Below, one piece after another: positions 15,500 to 26,604 of a stretch of 28,810 bases of DNA; position 1 is the stretch's first letter; every line of letters starts with the position of its first letter. A program made the translations under genes and the position numbers. This stretch comes from Candidatus Didemnitutus sp. (GTDB lineage: Bacteria; Verrucomicrobiota; Verrucomicrobiia; Opitutales; Opitutaceae). The notes under the pieces were generated by a model that worked only from the letters and a program-made list of their open reading frames with translations, was not told the origin of the DNA and ran no database searches. The stretch lies in contig JAUXOH010000067.1 in the NCBI GenBank assembly GCA_030682505.1, forward strand, positions 1 through 28,810. Direction: 5' to 3'.

Positions 15500-16900
15500 A
15501 TGGCAAAGAAAGCGCAAGCGACTTGGGGCGGCCGATTTTCGACCGGCACGGCCGAGCTGATGCAAAAATTCAGCGAGTCGGTCTCGTTCGACGCGCGCCT
15601 CGCCCCGTTCGACCTCCAAGGCAGCAGGGCGCACTCCGCCATGCTCGCCCACGTCGGGCTGATCACCAAGGCCGAGCGCGACGCGATTCATGGCGGCCTG
15701 GACGCGATTCTCGCCGAGGTGCTCGCGGGCAAGTTCAAGTGGAGCACGAAGCTCGAGGACGTGCACATGAACATCGAGCACGCCCTGACCAAGCGCGTGC
15801 CGGCGGCGGCCAAGCTGCACACCGCGCGCAGCCGCAACGACCAGGTGGCAACCGATATGCGGCTCTATTTCAAGGCGGCTTGCACGGACGTGATTCAACG
15901 CCTGGACGGCGCCCAGCGCGCCATTCTGGCGGTGGCCGAGGCCAACGCCGAGGTGCTCATCCCGGGCTACACGCATATGCAGCGCGCCCAGCCGGTCTTC
16001 TTCGCGCACCACCTGTTCGCTTACCTCGAGATGCTGCAACGCGACGCCGAGCGCATGGCGGTGGTGGCCGATCACGCCAACTGGTGCCCGCTCGGCTCGG
16101 GGGCGATCGCCGGCACGACGCTGCCGATCGACCGCGAATTTGCCGCGACCGCCCTCGGGTTTGTCGACGCCAAGGGCCGCCCGCGCGTGACGCAGAACAG
16201 CATGGATGCCGTGAGCGATCGCGACACCTATCTGGAGTTTGCCGCCGCCTGCGCCACGATTGGCGTGCACCTCTCGCGGATGGCGGAGGACCTGATCTTG
16301 TGGGCGAGCCAGGAATTCAAGTTCGTCGAGTTGCCGGATGCCTTCTGCACCGGTTCCAGCTTGATGCCGCAAAAGAAAAATCCCGACTCGCTGGAGTTGA
16401 TCCGCGGCAAGTCCGCGCGGCTGCAGGGCAATCTCCACACCCTGCTCACGCTGGTGAAGGGCCTGCCGCTCACTTACAACCGCGACCTGCAGGAGGACAA
16501 GCCGCCGATCTTCGACAGCCATGACCAAACGGTCCTGTGTCTCGAGGTGCTGGCGGGCACGATGGCCGGCCTGACGGTGAATCGGGATCGTTGCACGGCG
16601 GCGGTGGCGGATCCGGCGCTGCTGGCGACGGATTTGGCGGACTACCTCGTGCGGGCGGGCGTCGCGTTTCGCGATGCCCATCACGCCGTCGGCGCGGTGG
16701 TGCGCCTGGCGGAGCAGAAAAAAGTCCCGCTCGACCGCCTGACCCACGTCGACGTGAAGTCGGTGCACGAAAAATTCGGCGCGGATTGGGTGGAATCCTT
16801 TCACCTCACCAAGGCGATGAAACGCCGCACCGGCACGGGCATGCCCGGTCCGGCGCAGCTCCGGCGCCAGTTCGCGCGGTGGCGGAAACTGCTCGGCTGA
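15500..16900 (+). CDS. argH: Argininosuccinate lyase
   Basis: Last step of arginine synthesis: argininosuccinate to arginine and fumarate, cytoplasmic tetramer. 466 residues from the ATG at 15500 (an ATG 15 nt upstream overlaps the promoter). Family motifs: GGRFSTGTAELMQKFSES at the start, HTARSRNDQVATDMRLY, H159 in PGYTHMQRAQP (catalytic acid/base), and the fumarase-superfamily signature GSSLMPQKKNPD (285-296) with the catalytic serine S286/S287. Length and motif order are normal. It stands alone here; no other arg gene is adjacent. The MFS gene follows 93 nt downstream with its own promoter candidate. Confidence 0.97.
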   Translation: MAKKAQATWGGRFSTGTAELMQKFSESVSFDARLAPFDLQGSRAHSAMLAHVGLITKAERDAIHGGLDAILAEVLAGKFKWSTKLEDVHMNIEHALTKRVPAAAKLHTARSRNDQVATDMRLYFKAACTDVIQRLDGAQRAILAVAEANAEVLIPGYTHMQRAQPVFFAHHLFAYLEMLQRDAERMAVVADHANWCPLGSGAIAGTTLPIDREFAATALGFVDAKGRPRVTQNSMDAVSDRDTYLEFAAACATIGVHLSRMAEDLILWASQEFKFVELPDAFCTGSSLMPQKKNPDSLELIRGKSARLQGNLHTLLTLVKGLPLTYNRDLQEDKPPIFDSHDQTVLCLEVLAGTMAGLTVNRDRCTAAVADPALLATDLADYLVRAGVAFRDAHHAVGAVVRLAEQKKVPLDRLTHVDVKSVHEKFGADWVESFHLTKAMKRRTGTGMPGPAQLRRQFARWRKLLG

Positions 16901-16950
16901 TTCCGGGGCCGCTGGCACCGGGCGCGGTTGCGGCATCCCTTGATCCGGTT

Positions 16951-16978
16951 TTGACCTGCGGACCCGGGCGGCTTTGCT
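16951..16978 (+). promoter_or_regulatory. Candidate promoter of the MFS transporter gene
   Basis: TTGACC (16951-16956), 16-nt spacer, TTTGCT (16973-16978), 15 nt before the ATG at 16994. The stretch after the -10 (GGGACC) matches that after the nuoA -10. Confidence 0.55.
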
Positions 16979-16993
16979 GGGACCGGACCTCCC

Positions 16994-18382
16994 ATGCCTT
17001 TGCTTTCCCAGAAGAACGACCCTGAACTCTACGCTTATCGGCGCGGGCTTCATTTTGCTTTTTTCAATGCGCTGAACTGGCAGGTGGCGGTGGGCACGCC
17101 GACCGTGCTCTTCATGGAACACCTCGGGGCGAGTCCGTTCGAGGTCGGCTTGGTCTTTGCGTGGACGTTTCTGCTCACGCCCGCGCAGGTGCTCGCGACG
17201 ACCCTGCTGCCCCGCTTGGGTTTCAAGCGCCTGACGCTGGCCGGGTGGGGGGCGCGCGGGTGGTTCCTGCTCGTGCCCTTGCTGCTCTCGATCTACGCCC
17301 CGCAGCAACGCCTGGCGTGGACGGTCTATGCGATGGTGACGGCGATGTTTTTCTACAGCCTCAGCCGGGCGGTCGGCGCGGCCGCGATTACCTCGTGGCT
17401 CTATGCCATCGTGCCGCAGTCGATTCGCGGGCGCTACTGGTCGACCGACCAGATGATGGGCGGGACGGCGGCCGTGGGCACCTTGCTGGTGTGCGCGCTG
17501 TTGTTTGCCGTGCTGCCGCCCTACTGGGCCTTCACGATTCAATACCTGATCGCGATCTACGGCGCGTGGATGGCGCTGCGTTGCCTCGGCTCGTTGCCCG
17601 ATGTCGATCGGCCGAAGACCATGAGCCTGCGTCATGTCGCCGCGCATACCCCGAAGCTGATCTTCCGGCCGAGTCCGTTTCGTTATTACCTCTGGGTGGC
17701 GGTTTCCTACTTCATCGTGACGACGCCCGTGGGACCGTTCACGGCGTATTATCTGAAATCGTCGGTGGGTCTGGCGGCGTGGCAGATCATGCTCTTCGCG
17801 ATGGTGCAATATCTCGGGGTCATCGGCGGCAACTGGTTCATGCGTTCGCGCACGGACCGCATCGGCGCGAAGCCGTTTCTGCGCCTGTCGTTCCTGGCCT
17901 ATGCGGGCATCGCGGCGGGTTGGTGGTGCTTCCTGCACTTCGGCGGCTGGCTCGGGTTCCTGTTGCCGCTGCTGTACCTGATGCTCGGCGTCGGCGCGGG
18001 CTGCTTCACGACGTCCAACCTGAACTACCTGGCGAAAACCCTGCCAGAGAACGACCGCGCCCTCGCCGTGGCGGTGCACAGCGCCCTGACGGCCTTCCTC
18101 GGCGGATTCTCGCCGGTGATCTGGGGCTTCTTTCTCCGGAAGGAAGACGGCGTGGGCCTGAACCTGGAGGCGTTTGAACTGTTTTTTGTCTTCACCTTCG
18201 TGTGCGCGCTGGCGCTGCTCGCCGTCGTCCAGGGGTTGAAGGAAAAGACGGGGCACGTGGAGCCGCTCCTCGAGGGCAGTTGGCTCTTCCGCCCGTTCCG
18301 CGCGATGACCTACCTCATCAACCTGGTCGAACGCCCCGAGGACAAGCCGGCGCCGCCCCCGGCGGAGGACGAGCAACGATAG
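16994..18382 (+). CDS. MFS-like transporter, substrate unknown
   Basis: 462 residues, integral membrane protein with about 12 predicted hydrophobic segments in two halves. N-terminal: LHFAFFNALNWQVAVGTPTVLF, VGLVFAWTFLLTPAQVLAT; a loop with GRYWSTDQMMGG; C-terminal: YLWVAVSYFIVTTPVGPFTA, FLLPLLYLMLGVGAGCFTTS, LTAFLGGFSPVIWGFFL. The C-terminal tail is proline/glutamate-rich and cytoplasmic. The N- and C-halves look like major facilitator proteins, but no signature that would name a substrate is visible. mutL starts 45 nt downstream and may be co-transcribed, with no functional link obvious. Confidence 0.8.
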   Translation: MPLLSQKNDPELYAYRRGLHFAFFNALNWQVAVGTPTVLFMEHLGASPFEVGLVFAWTFLLTPAQVLATTLLPRLGFKRLTLAGWGARGWFLLVPLLLSIYAPQQRLAWTVYAMVTAMFFYSLSRAVGAAAITSWLYAIVPQSIRGRYWSTDQMMGGTAAVGTLLVCALLFAVLPPYWAFTIQYLIAIYGAWMALRCLGSLPDVDRPKTMSLRHVAAHTPKLIFRPSPFRYYLWVAVSYFIVTTPVGPFTAYYLKSSVGLAAWQIMLFAMVQYLGVIGGNWFMRSRTDRIGAKPFLRLSFLAYAGIAAGWWCFLHFGGWLGFLLPLLYLMLGVGAGCFTTSNLNYLAKTLPENDRALAVAVHSALTAFLGGFSPVIWGFFLRKEDGVGLNLEAFELFFVFTFVCALALLAVVQGLKEKTGHVEPLLEGSWLFRPFRAMTYLINLVERPEDKPAPPPAEDEQR

Positions 18383-18427
18383 GCTCGCCGTTCCCGGTGA
18401 TTTTTGCACGCTCGCTCGCTTCCTGCC

Positions 18428-20230
18428 ATGTCTGTCATTCGCGTCCTGCCTGATCGGGTTGCCAATCAAATCGCCGCCGGCGAAGTGATCGAGCGCCCGG
18501 CCGCCGTGGTGAAGGAGCTGGTGGAGAATTCACTCGATGCCGGCGCGACCAAGATCGAGGTGGAGTTCCGCCACGGCGGGCGCAGTTACCTGCGCATCGA
18601 GGACAACGGCGGCGGCATGTCCCGCGACGACGCGTTGCTGTCGCTCGAGCGGCATGCCACCAGCAAGATTGCCGAGACCGCGGATCTCGACCGCCTGAGC
18701 ACCTTTGGTTTTCGCGGGGAAGCCCTGCCGTCGATCGCCAGCATCGCCAAGTTCGAGCTGCAGACGCGCCGCGCCGACGCCCCGGCGGGCACCGAGGTGC
18801 TGCTCAACGGCGGCAAGCTCGTGCATGTGCGCGACTGCGGCGTCGCTCCGGGCACGCGCATCACGGTGACGCATCTGTTCAACTCGGTGCCGGCGCGCCG
18901 CAAGTTCCTCAAGAGCGACGCGACGGAGTCCGCGCACATCATCCAGAGCGTGCGGCTCTATGCGCTGGCGTGTCCGCAGACGGCGTTCACCCTGATCGAG
19001 GACGGCCGCGTGTTGTTTCAATCGCCGGTCTGCGCCACCTTGGAGGAACGGGTGACGGAGATCTTCGGCCGGCAATTTGCCGCCGACCTGATCGCCGTTG
19101 ACGTCGCGGAAGAGGGGCTGCGCTTGTCGGGTCTGATCGGCAAGCCCGGGGTTTCGCGCGCCGCGCGGCACGAACTGATCACCTTCGTGAATCGGCGGCC
19201 CGTGGACAGCCGCACGTTGAATTATGCGTTGATCGAATCCTATGCGACGACGTTGCCGAAGGGACGCTATCCGGTGGCGGTGTTGTTTCTTGAACTGAGC
19301 CCGATGGCGGTGGATGTGAACGTGCATCCGGCCAAGCGCGAAGTGCGGTTCCGCAGCGAGAGTCAGGTGCGGGGATTCGTGATCCGCGCGATCTTGCAGC
19401 AACTGCGCGACATGGGTGCCAGTGCTCCCGGCGCGCTGCGCAGCGGGGCGGAGGGCGAGACGCCGGCCCCGACCGTCCAACCGCAGGCCGCGCTTCCGAC
19501 CGGAGCACCGGTGCTGACAGGATTTTCTGGTCTGCCCCGGCCCGCCGCACAGGCGTTGTCGGCCGCGGACCGCCCGAGTGGCGAAGCGCCGGCCACCGGG
19601 ACAGCCCCCGTGGCAGCGCCGCGGGTGACGGCGCGTGTCCCCTCGCGGCTCGCGGGCTGGCGGTTTCTCGGCACGGCGCATGGCGACTTTGCGCTGTTTG
19701 AATCCCCGGCGGGCGTGGTGGTGCTCGACCGGCGCGCGGCGCACGAGCGCGTATGGTTTGAGCGCCTGCAGTCGCAGTTCGCCGAAGGCAAGGTGGCGAG
19801 CCAGCGCCTGCTCTTCGCCGTGCCGGTCGAATTGGATGCCGTGGCCAGCGCGTTGCTGCTGGAGCGACAGAAGTTTCTGGCGGCGCACGGTCTGGACGTG
19901 GCGGAATTTGGCCGGAATTTTTTCCGCATCGAAGCGGTGCCCGATTGGATTGAGCCCGAGGCGGCCGCGGGCTTCCTGCGCGATGCCCTCGCGTTGGCGC
20001 GGGACGGTCGGCTGGACGAAGCCAATCCGCGTCTGGCCGAGGAGGAGTTGGCGCGCCTCGCGGCCCAGAAGGCCGTGCGCCTGCCCGAGACGACCACGGA
20101 AACCGACGCGCATGCGTTGGCGGCCCAGTTGTTCGCCTGCGCGCAACCGCACACCAGCCCCGGCGGCCGACCCACGCATTTCGAAATGAGCCGCGGCGAA
20201 TTGGCGAAACGGTTCCAGCGCGGAGTTTGA
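18428..20230 (+). CDS. mutL: DNA mismatch repair protein MutL (endonuclease motifs degenerate)
   Basis: Mismatch-repair ATPase that couples MutS recognition to strand incision. 600 residues from M9 of the longer frame (MSVIRVLPDRV). The N-terminal GHKL ATPase is intact: IAAGEVIERPAAVVKELVEN, SLDAGA, DNGGGM, ATSKI and TFGFRGEALPSI, then VNRRPVDSRTLNYAL and NVHPAKREVRF. A proline/alanine-rich linker follows, then the C-terminal dimerisation domain. The endonuclease motif that should read DQHAxxE is DRRAAHE (434-440); ACxxA is replaced by AAQKAV (545-550); CPHGRP is SPGGRP (577-582). All metal-binding residues except the acidic ones are lost, so nicking by this MutL is unlikely. It follows the MFS gene by 45 nt. 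Confidence 0.95.
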   Translation: MSVIRVLPDRVANQIAAGEVIERPAAVVKELVENSLDAGATKIEVEFRHGGRSYLRIEDNGGGMSRDDALLSLERHATSKIAETADLDRLSTFGFRGEALPSIASIAKFELQTRRADAPAGTEVLLNGGKLVHVRDCGVAPGTRITVTHLFNSVPARRKFLKSDATESAHIIQSVRLYALACPQTAFTLIEDGRVLFQSPVCATLEERVTEIFGRQFAADLIAVDVAEEGLRLSGLIGKPGVSRAARHELITFVNRRPVDSRTLNYALIESYATTLPKGRYPVAVLFLELSPMAVDVNVHPAKREVRFRSESQVRGFVIRAILQQLRDMGASAPGALRSGAEGETPAPTVQPQAALPTGAPVLTGFSGLPRPAAQALSAADRPSGEAPATGTAPVAAPRVTARVPSRLAGWRFLGTAHGDFALFESPAGVVVLDRRAAHERVWFERLQSQFAEGKVASQRLLFAVPVELDAVASALLLERQKFLAAHGLDVAEFGRNFFRIEAVPDWIEPEAAAGFLRDALALARDGRLDEANPRLAEEELARLAAQKAVRLPETTTETDAHALAAQLFACAQPHTSPGGRPTHFEMSRGELAKRFQRGV

Positions 20231-20325
20231 GACGGGGGCGTCGGGACAAGTCTTGGAGAAGCCGGATTTTTCCGGGGTCGCTGCCTAAATGGTTCAATCA
20301 CCGTGCGGCATGGGGGAATCGCCCC

Positions 20326-20354
20326 TTGCGCGCGTGCGGCCGGGCGACTTGAAT
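20326..20354 (+). promoter_or_regulatory. Candidate promoter of glgP
   Basis: TTGCGC (20326-20331), 17-nt spacer, TTGAAT (20349-20354), 9 nt before the ATG at 20364. The spacer is 1 nt longer than in the other candidates and the -10 lacks GCT, so it is weaker support, but the short distance to the start codon is the same. Confidence 0.35.
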
Positions 20355-20363
20355 AGCGCCTGC

Positions 20364-22839
<2,476 letters not shown>

Positions 22840-22862
<23 letters not shown>

Positions 22863-23591
22863 CGTCGCGCGATCCCCGCTGCCGTTCGAGTTCCTTGGTG
22901 ACCTGTCGGCCGAAGTAGGTGCCGTTGAGCGCCATCGTGATTCCGAGCGTGCCGTAGATCACGCCGGGCACATACGGGTGCACGGGCAGGTAGGACAACC
23001 CGATGGAGAGGGCGCAGGTGGCGACGTTGACGAGGGTGCCGCCGAGTTCGAGCCGGGTGAGGATGACCTCCACCGGCGACAGGCGCAGTTCGTCGCGTTT
23101 GCGATAGGCGCGCCAGTAGAGCAGCGTGAAGAGCAGCCAGATGCCGCCGAGGCCCGCGCCGTAGACGCGGTAGACGGTGAAGAGATCCTCGAGGGTGTTG
23201 AAGCCGCCGCCACCGCCCAGCCACGCGCCGAAGAGGAACTTCAGCGGATAGACCGAGAAGAGCACGAGCAGCAAGATCGCGTAGTTCACGAGGCGGATGA
23301 CCATGTCCTCCAGCCCGTAGCGGCGGAAGAACTTGTAGTGCACATTCCAGAACAGCATCAGCACCACGAACGAGGCGACGAAGGCGGGAAAGGAGCGGAA
23401 GACACCCTGCAGCCCCTCGAAGGTGGTCGGCACCTGTTGCGCGACGACCAGCAGCGTGACGGAAAACGCGAACACGCCGTCGGCGAGGTTCTCGAGTCGC
23501 GAGACCTCCTTGCCGCGCCAGCGGAAGTAGGGCTCAGGTTTGCGAAAAGGGAGGTGCTCGCGCCAACGCGGCCGGGATGGGCGGGGGTCAT
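22840..23591 (-). CDS. TMEM175-type potassium channel (DUF1211), start apparently frameshifted
   Basis: Integral membrane protein with about six hydrophobic segments. The TMEM175 filter-helix motif is present: RLENLADGVFAFSVTLLVV, beginning at 23499. Downstream segments: AFVASFVVLMLFWNVHYKFF, AILLLVLFSVYPLKFLFGAWL, IWLLFTLLYWRAY and LVNVATCALSIGLSYL. The family forms leaky K+ channels. No ATG, GTG, TTG or CTG lies in this frame between the in-frame stop at 23596-23598 and a GTG at 23473-23475 that falls inside the filter motif. An ATG at 23589-23591 is in a different frame; one extra C (on the minus strand) in the 5-base run at 23583-23587 would join it to the channel frame as MTPRPSRPRWREHL. 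The coordinates given assume that start. A sequencing error or a real frameshift mutation cannot be told apart. Confidence 0.75.
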
Positions 23592-23637
23592 AAAGTTAAG
23601 GTGGGAACAGGGTGGAGATTCGTGCGACCGGTGTCGG

Positions 23638-24153
23638 CTACTTCTGGTTGCGCCGGCGCCAGGTCCAGGGCGCCACGGGCTCCTTGTCCTGCCAGAGGCC
23701 GAGACGTTGCTCGCGCGCACTGCGTTCGAGATTGGCGATGGTTTGGTCCTTCGGATAAAGCCGTTTATACCACCACGCCCAGCCCGCCGCCACGGTGTCC
23801 TCGTTGAGCGAGCGACCGCCGCGGTAGCTGACCTCGGCGATGAGCCGGCCATAGGTGTCGAGCGACTTGGCGCGGATGCGCACCTCGTGGCCCAGGATCT
23901 TCGCTTCCGTGAAGCGCTTCGCCTCGTCGCCCCGCTCCTGTTTCGCCTCGGGCGCGTCGATTCGCGCCAGGCGGACTTCGTGGAGATCCTCGCCTTTTTG
24001 CACTTCGAAGGAATCGCCGTCCCGCACCTTGGTCACGCGGGCCGTGAATTCGCGCAAGGCCACGGGCACCCGCGTCGAGCGGGCCTCCAGCACCGGGGCA
24101 AGGCCCAGCAGCACGACCAACAGCAGGGGGAGAAGGCGTGAGGGGGAATTCAC
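23638..24153 (-). CDS. Secreted thermonuclease (SNase)-like protein
   Basis: 171 residues from a GTG at 24151-24153 (longer frames overlap the proB promoter region and look non-coding). A hydrophobic leader (LLPLLLVVLLGLAPVLEA) predicts export. The SNase fold is recognisable: TKVRDGDSFEV (D45, D47), EVRLARIDAPE with R61 and E69 at the spacing of staphylococcal nuclease R35 and E43, and DTYGRLIAEV with R103 at the position of R87. So all three catalytic residues are kept. The C-terminal part (AAGWAWWYKRLYPKD, EQRLGLWQD) is typical of the family. The enzyme would cut DNA or RNA outside the cytoplasm; its role is unknown. Divergent from proB. Confidence 0.9.
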   Translation of the reverse strand: MNSPSRLLPLLLVVLLGLAPVLEARSTRVPVALREFTARVTKVRDGDSFEVQKGEDLHEVRLARIDAPEAKQERGDEAKRFTEAKILGHEVRIRAKSLDTYGRLIAEVSYRGGRSLNEDTVAAGWAWWYKRLYPKDQTIANLERSAREQRLGLWQDKEPVAPWTWRRRNQK

Positions 24154-24184
24154 GACGCGGCCAGACTGGGGTTGGCGGGGGCGT

Positions 24185-24212
24185 TTGCCGAGCCCGAAGG
24201 TTGGGCTATGCC
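24185..24212 (+). promoter_or_regulatory. Possible promoter of proBA
   Basis: TTGCCG (24185-24190), 16-nt spacer, TATGCC (24207-24212), 48 nt before the proB ATG. A second, weaker combination with the same spacing (TTGCCC at 24218, GGTGCG at 24240) lies nearer to the start. I cannot choose firmly between them. Confidence 0.3.
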
Positions 24213-24260
24213 ACCCTTTGCCCTTGTGGGCGCGGAAGCGGTGCGCGATTTTTGGCGGCC

Positions 24261-25031
24261 ATGGCAACGCGTCCCCAGCGGCTCATCCTCAAGTTCGGTT
24301 CGGGCATCCTTTCGAGTCCGAAGGGCACCTCCCTCGACCGGCGCCAATTCGCACGGCTCAGCGCCGAAGTGGCGGCCTTGGTGCAGGCGGGCCATCAATG
24401 CCTGATCGTGTCGAGCGGCGCCGTCGCCGCCGGCATGGATGCCCTCGGCCTGGCCGAACGGCCGCGGGAACTCGCTGCGCGGCAGGCCTGCGCCGCGATC
24501 GGGCAGACGCGCCTGATGGAGCTCTATGGCAAAATGTTTGCGCGGCACGACCTGCACGTCGCCCAGTTGCTCCTCACCCACAGCGATCTCGACAGCCGCA
24601 CGCGCCACCGCAACGCCCGCAATACGCTCGAACAGCTCTTCGCCCGCTGCAACGTCGTGCCGATCGTGAACGAGAATGACTCCGTGGCGGTCGAAGAACT
24701 CAATCTGGGCGACAACGACCGGCTCAGCGCCGAGGTCGCCATCTTGGTCGGTGCCAGCCGGATTTTTTTGCTCACGAGTGTGGATGGCGTGCTCGACGCC
24801 GCCGGGCAGGTGATCAGCCGGGTCCGCGACATCAGCGCCGTCGCGGGCTTCGTGCGCCAGGACAAGGGCCGGCTCTCGGTCGGAGGCATGACGACCAAGT
24901 TGCAGGCGGTGAAGATCGCCACCGATGCCGGCATTCGCGCCCACGTGCTCAACGGCCGCACGCCCGGCCTGCTGCGCGCCGCCCTGGCCGGTGAAACGGT
25001 GGGCACCGCATTTACGGCCCGTCGGAGGTAG
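24261..25031 (+). CDS. proB: Glutamate 5-kinase
   Basis: First enzyme of proline synthesis, phosphorylating glutamate to gamma-glutamyl phosphate. 256 residues from MATRPQRLILKFGSG; a frame starting at 24138 overlaps the divergent gene and is not used. Amino-acid-kinase motifs: LKFGSGILSS, LIVSSGAVAAGMDALGL, VVPIVNENDSVAVEEL, GDNDRLSAEVAILVGA, LLTSVDGVL and GGMTTKLQAVKIATDAGIRAHV. It ends near residue 256, without the C-terminal PUA domain found in E. coli-type enzymes, so it is the short form. proA starts 2 nt after its stop. Confidence 0.96.
   Translation: MATRPQRLILKFGSGILSSPKGTSLDRRQFARLSAEVAALVQAGHQCLIVSSGAVAAGMDALGLAERPRELAARQACAAIGQTRLMELYGKMFARHDLHVAQLLLTHSDLDSRTRHRNARNTLEQLFARCNVVPIVNENDSVAVEELNLGDNDRLSAEVAILVGASRIFLLTSVDGVLDAAGQVISRVRDISAVAGFVRQDKGRLSVGGMTTKLQAVKIATDAGIRAHVLNGRTPGLLRAALAGETVGTAFTARRR
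25024..25028 (+). promoter_or_regulatory. Ribosome binding site of proA
   Basis: GGAGG, 5 nt before the proA ATG at 25034, lying in the last codons of proB. It is the only clear Shine-Dalgarno sequence I see before a gene in this window and supports coupled translation of proBA. Confidence 0.75.
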
Positions 25032-25033
25032 TC

Positions 25034-26305
25034 ATGCCGGACCTCGCGCAACAGATTCACGAACTCGGTCGCCGCGCCCGCGCCGCCGCGCCCTTGCTGG
25101 CGCTGGCGACGACGGAGCAGAAGAACCGCTCACTGCTCGCGATTGCGGAAGCATTGCTCGCCGCCCGGGTGGAAATTTTGGCCGCGAACGCCGCCGATGT
25201 GGCAGCCGCCGAGGCGGCGGGACTCTCCGGGGCGATGCTCGACCGGTTGCGGCTCGACGAGCCGCGGCTCACCGCCATGGCTGCGGGCGTGCGCGGCGTG
25301 GCCGAGCTGCCCGATCCGGTCGGACGAACCCTGCGCGAATGGAATCACGCCAACGGCCTGCGCTTCGCCAAGGTCGCCGTGCCGCTCGGCGTGATCGGGA
25401 TCATCTACGAGTCCCGGCCCAATGTGACGAGCGATGCCGCGGCGCTTTGCCTGAAGGCCGGCAACGTCGTGATTCTGCGCGGTGGGTCCGAGTCGTTGCG
25501 CACCAACACCGCCCTCGCGGCGGCCCTCGGACGCGCCCTGGTCCAATCCGGGTTGCCCGCCGATGCCGTGCAATTGGTGCCGATGACGGATCGCGAGGCG
25601 GTCAAGCACCTCTGCGGCCTGAGCGAATTTATCGACGTGATCATTCCCCGCGGCGGCCGCGGGCTGGTCGAGACCGTGATGACCCACGCGCGCGTGCCGG
25701 TGATCAAACACTACGACGGCATCTGTGCGCTCTACGTTGACGTTGAGGCCGACCTGGCGATGGCCGGGCGGATCCTCCTCAACGCCAAATGCCAGCGTCC
25801 CGGCGTTTGCAACGCCGTGGAGACCCTGCTCGTGCACGAGGCGGTGGCCGCGGCTTTTCTCGCTGAGGCCGGTCCGGCCTTGCGGGGGAGGGGAGTGCAG
25901 TTGCGGTGCGACGATGCCGCCCTCGACTTGGTCGGCGGGGAACAGGCACCGGAAGTCATGCGGGCCGCACCGGAGGATTTCCGCACGGAGTTTCTCGATT
26001 TGATTCTGGCGGTGAAGGTCGTCGCGGGCCTGGAGGATGCCGTGGCGCATATCGCGGCGAACGGCTCCCATCACAGCGATTCCATTGTCACGGAGTCGAC
26101 GACGACAGGGGAGCGGTTCCTCGCCGCGGTCGACAGCGCGACGGTCTATTGGAATGCCAGCACGAGGTTCACGGACGGCAGCGAGATGGGTTTCGGCGCC
26201 GAGATCGGCATCAGCACGGACCGCTTGCACGCCCGCGGCCCGATGGGACTCGAGGAGCTGACCACCTACAAATACATCGGTCGCGGCACCGGTCAGGTAA
26301 GGTAG
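25034..26305 (+). CDS. proA: Gamma-glutamyl phosphate reductase
   Basis: Second step of proline synthesis, NADPH-dependent reduction of gamma-glutamyl phosphate to the semialdehyde. 423 residues, normal length. Aldehyde-dehydrogenase-fold motifs: VPLGVIGIIYESRPNVTSDA, LKAGNVVILRGGSES, IDVIIPRGGRGLVE, VPVIKHYDGICALYVD and the active-site region KCQRPGVCNAVETLLVH with catalytic cysteine C259. The C-terminal NGSHHSDSIVTE, VYWNASTRFTDGSEMGFGAE and RGPMGLEELTTYKYI are also typical. It is immediately downstream of proB, with its own Shine-Dalgarno sequence. Confidence 0.97.
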   Translation: MPDLAQQIHELGRRARAAAPLLALATTEQKNRSLLAIAEALLAARVEILAANAADVAAAEAAGLSGAMLDRLRLDEPRLTAMAAGVRGVAELPDPVGRTLREWNHANGLRFAKVAVPLGVIGIIYESRPNVTSDAAALCLKAGNVVILRGGSESLRTNTALAAALGRALVQSGLPADAVQLVPMTDREAVKHLCGLSEFIDVIIPRGGRGLVETVMTHARVPVIKHYDGICALYVDVEADLAMAGRILLNAKCQRPGVCNAVETLLVHEAVAAAFLAEAGPALRGRGVQLRCDDAALDLVGGEQAPEVMRAAPEDFRTEFLDLILAVKVVAGLEDAVAHIAANGSHHSDSIVTESTTTGERFLAAVDSATVYWNASTRFTDGSEMGFGAEIGISTDRLHARGPMGLEELTTYKYIGRGTGQVR

Positions 26306-26366
26306 CGCCCGCTTTCGCTTTGGGACGTGATCGGGCGACGGCTCAGACGGATTGACGATTGTAAAA

Positions 26367-26406
26367 TGTGGCTTTTGCCGGAGCGGAGCACCCGCGAAAA
26401 GCCACA
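26367..26406. repeat. REP-like inverted repeat
   Basis: Arms TGTGGCTTTT (26367-26376) and AAAAGCCACA (26397-26406) are perfectly complementary, separated by 20 nt that can form a further GCGG/CCGC pairing. The size, the intergenic position and the GTGG/CCAC ends resemble repetitive extragenic palindromes. Whether it is repeated in the genome cannot be seen. Confidence 0.5.
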
Positions 26407-26604
26407 CCGCGCGACTCGGTCATTGCCCTGGAACACCTTACCGTCATATTCCCCCGCATGAGCCAACCTGGAATGTGGTTTTCCCCTGTGGCTGAATAAC
26501 ACTGTTCACGCCGCTTCGATGGAGCTGATGGCATAGTCGGAAATGAAGAAGACCGAGCCCAGAGAAGAAGGCAGAAAAACCGGCGACGGGCGGGAGGCCG
26601 CAGG

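Noticed and set aside
15368..18469. 1033-codon minus-strand frame
   Set aside because: Antisense to argH and the MFS gene; low-complexity, Arg/Gln/His-rich, with no recognisable domain.
18530..20179. 549-codon minus-strand frame
   Set aside because: Antisense to mutL; shadow composition.
20262..20275. Hairpin CCGGA-TTTT-TCCGG after mutL
   Set aside because: Only 5 bp and no T-tract follows, so it is not a convincing terminator.
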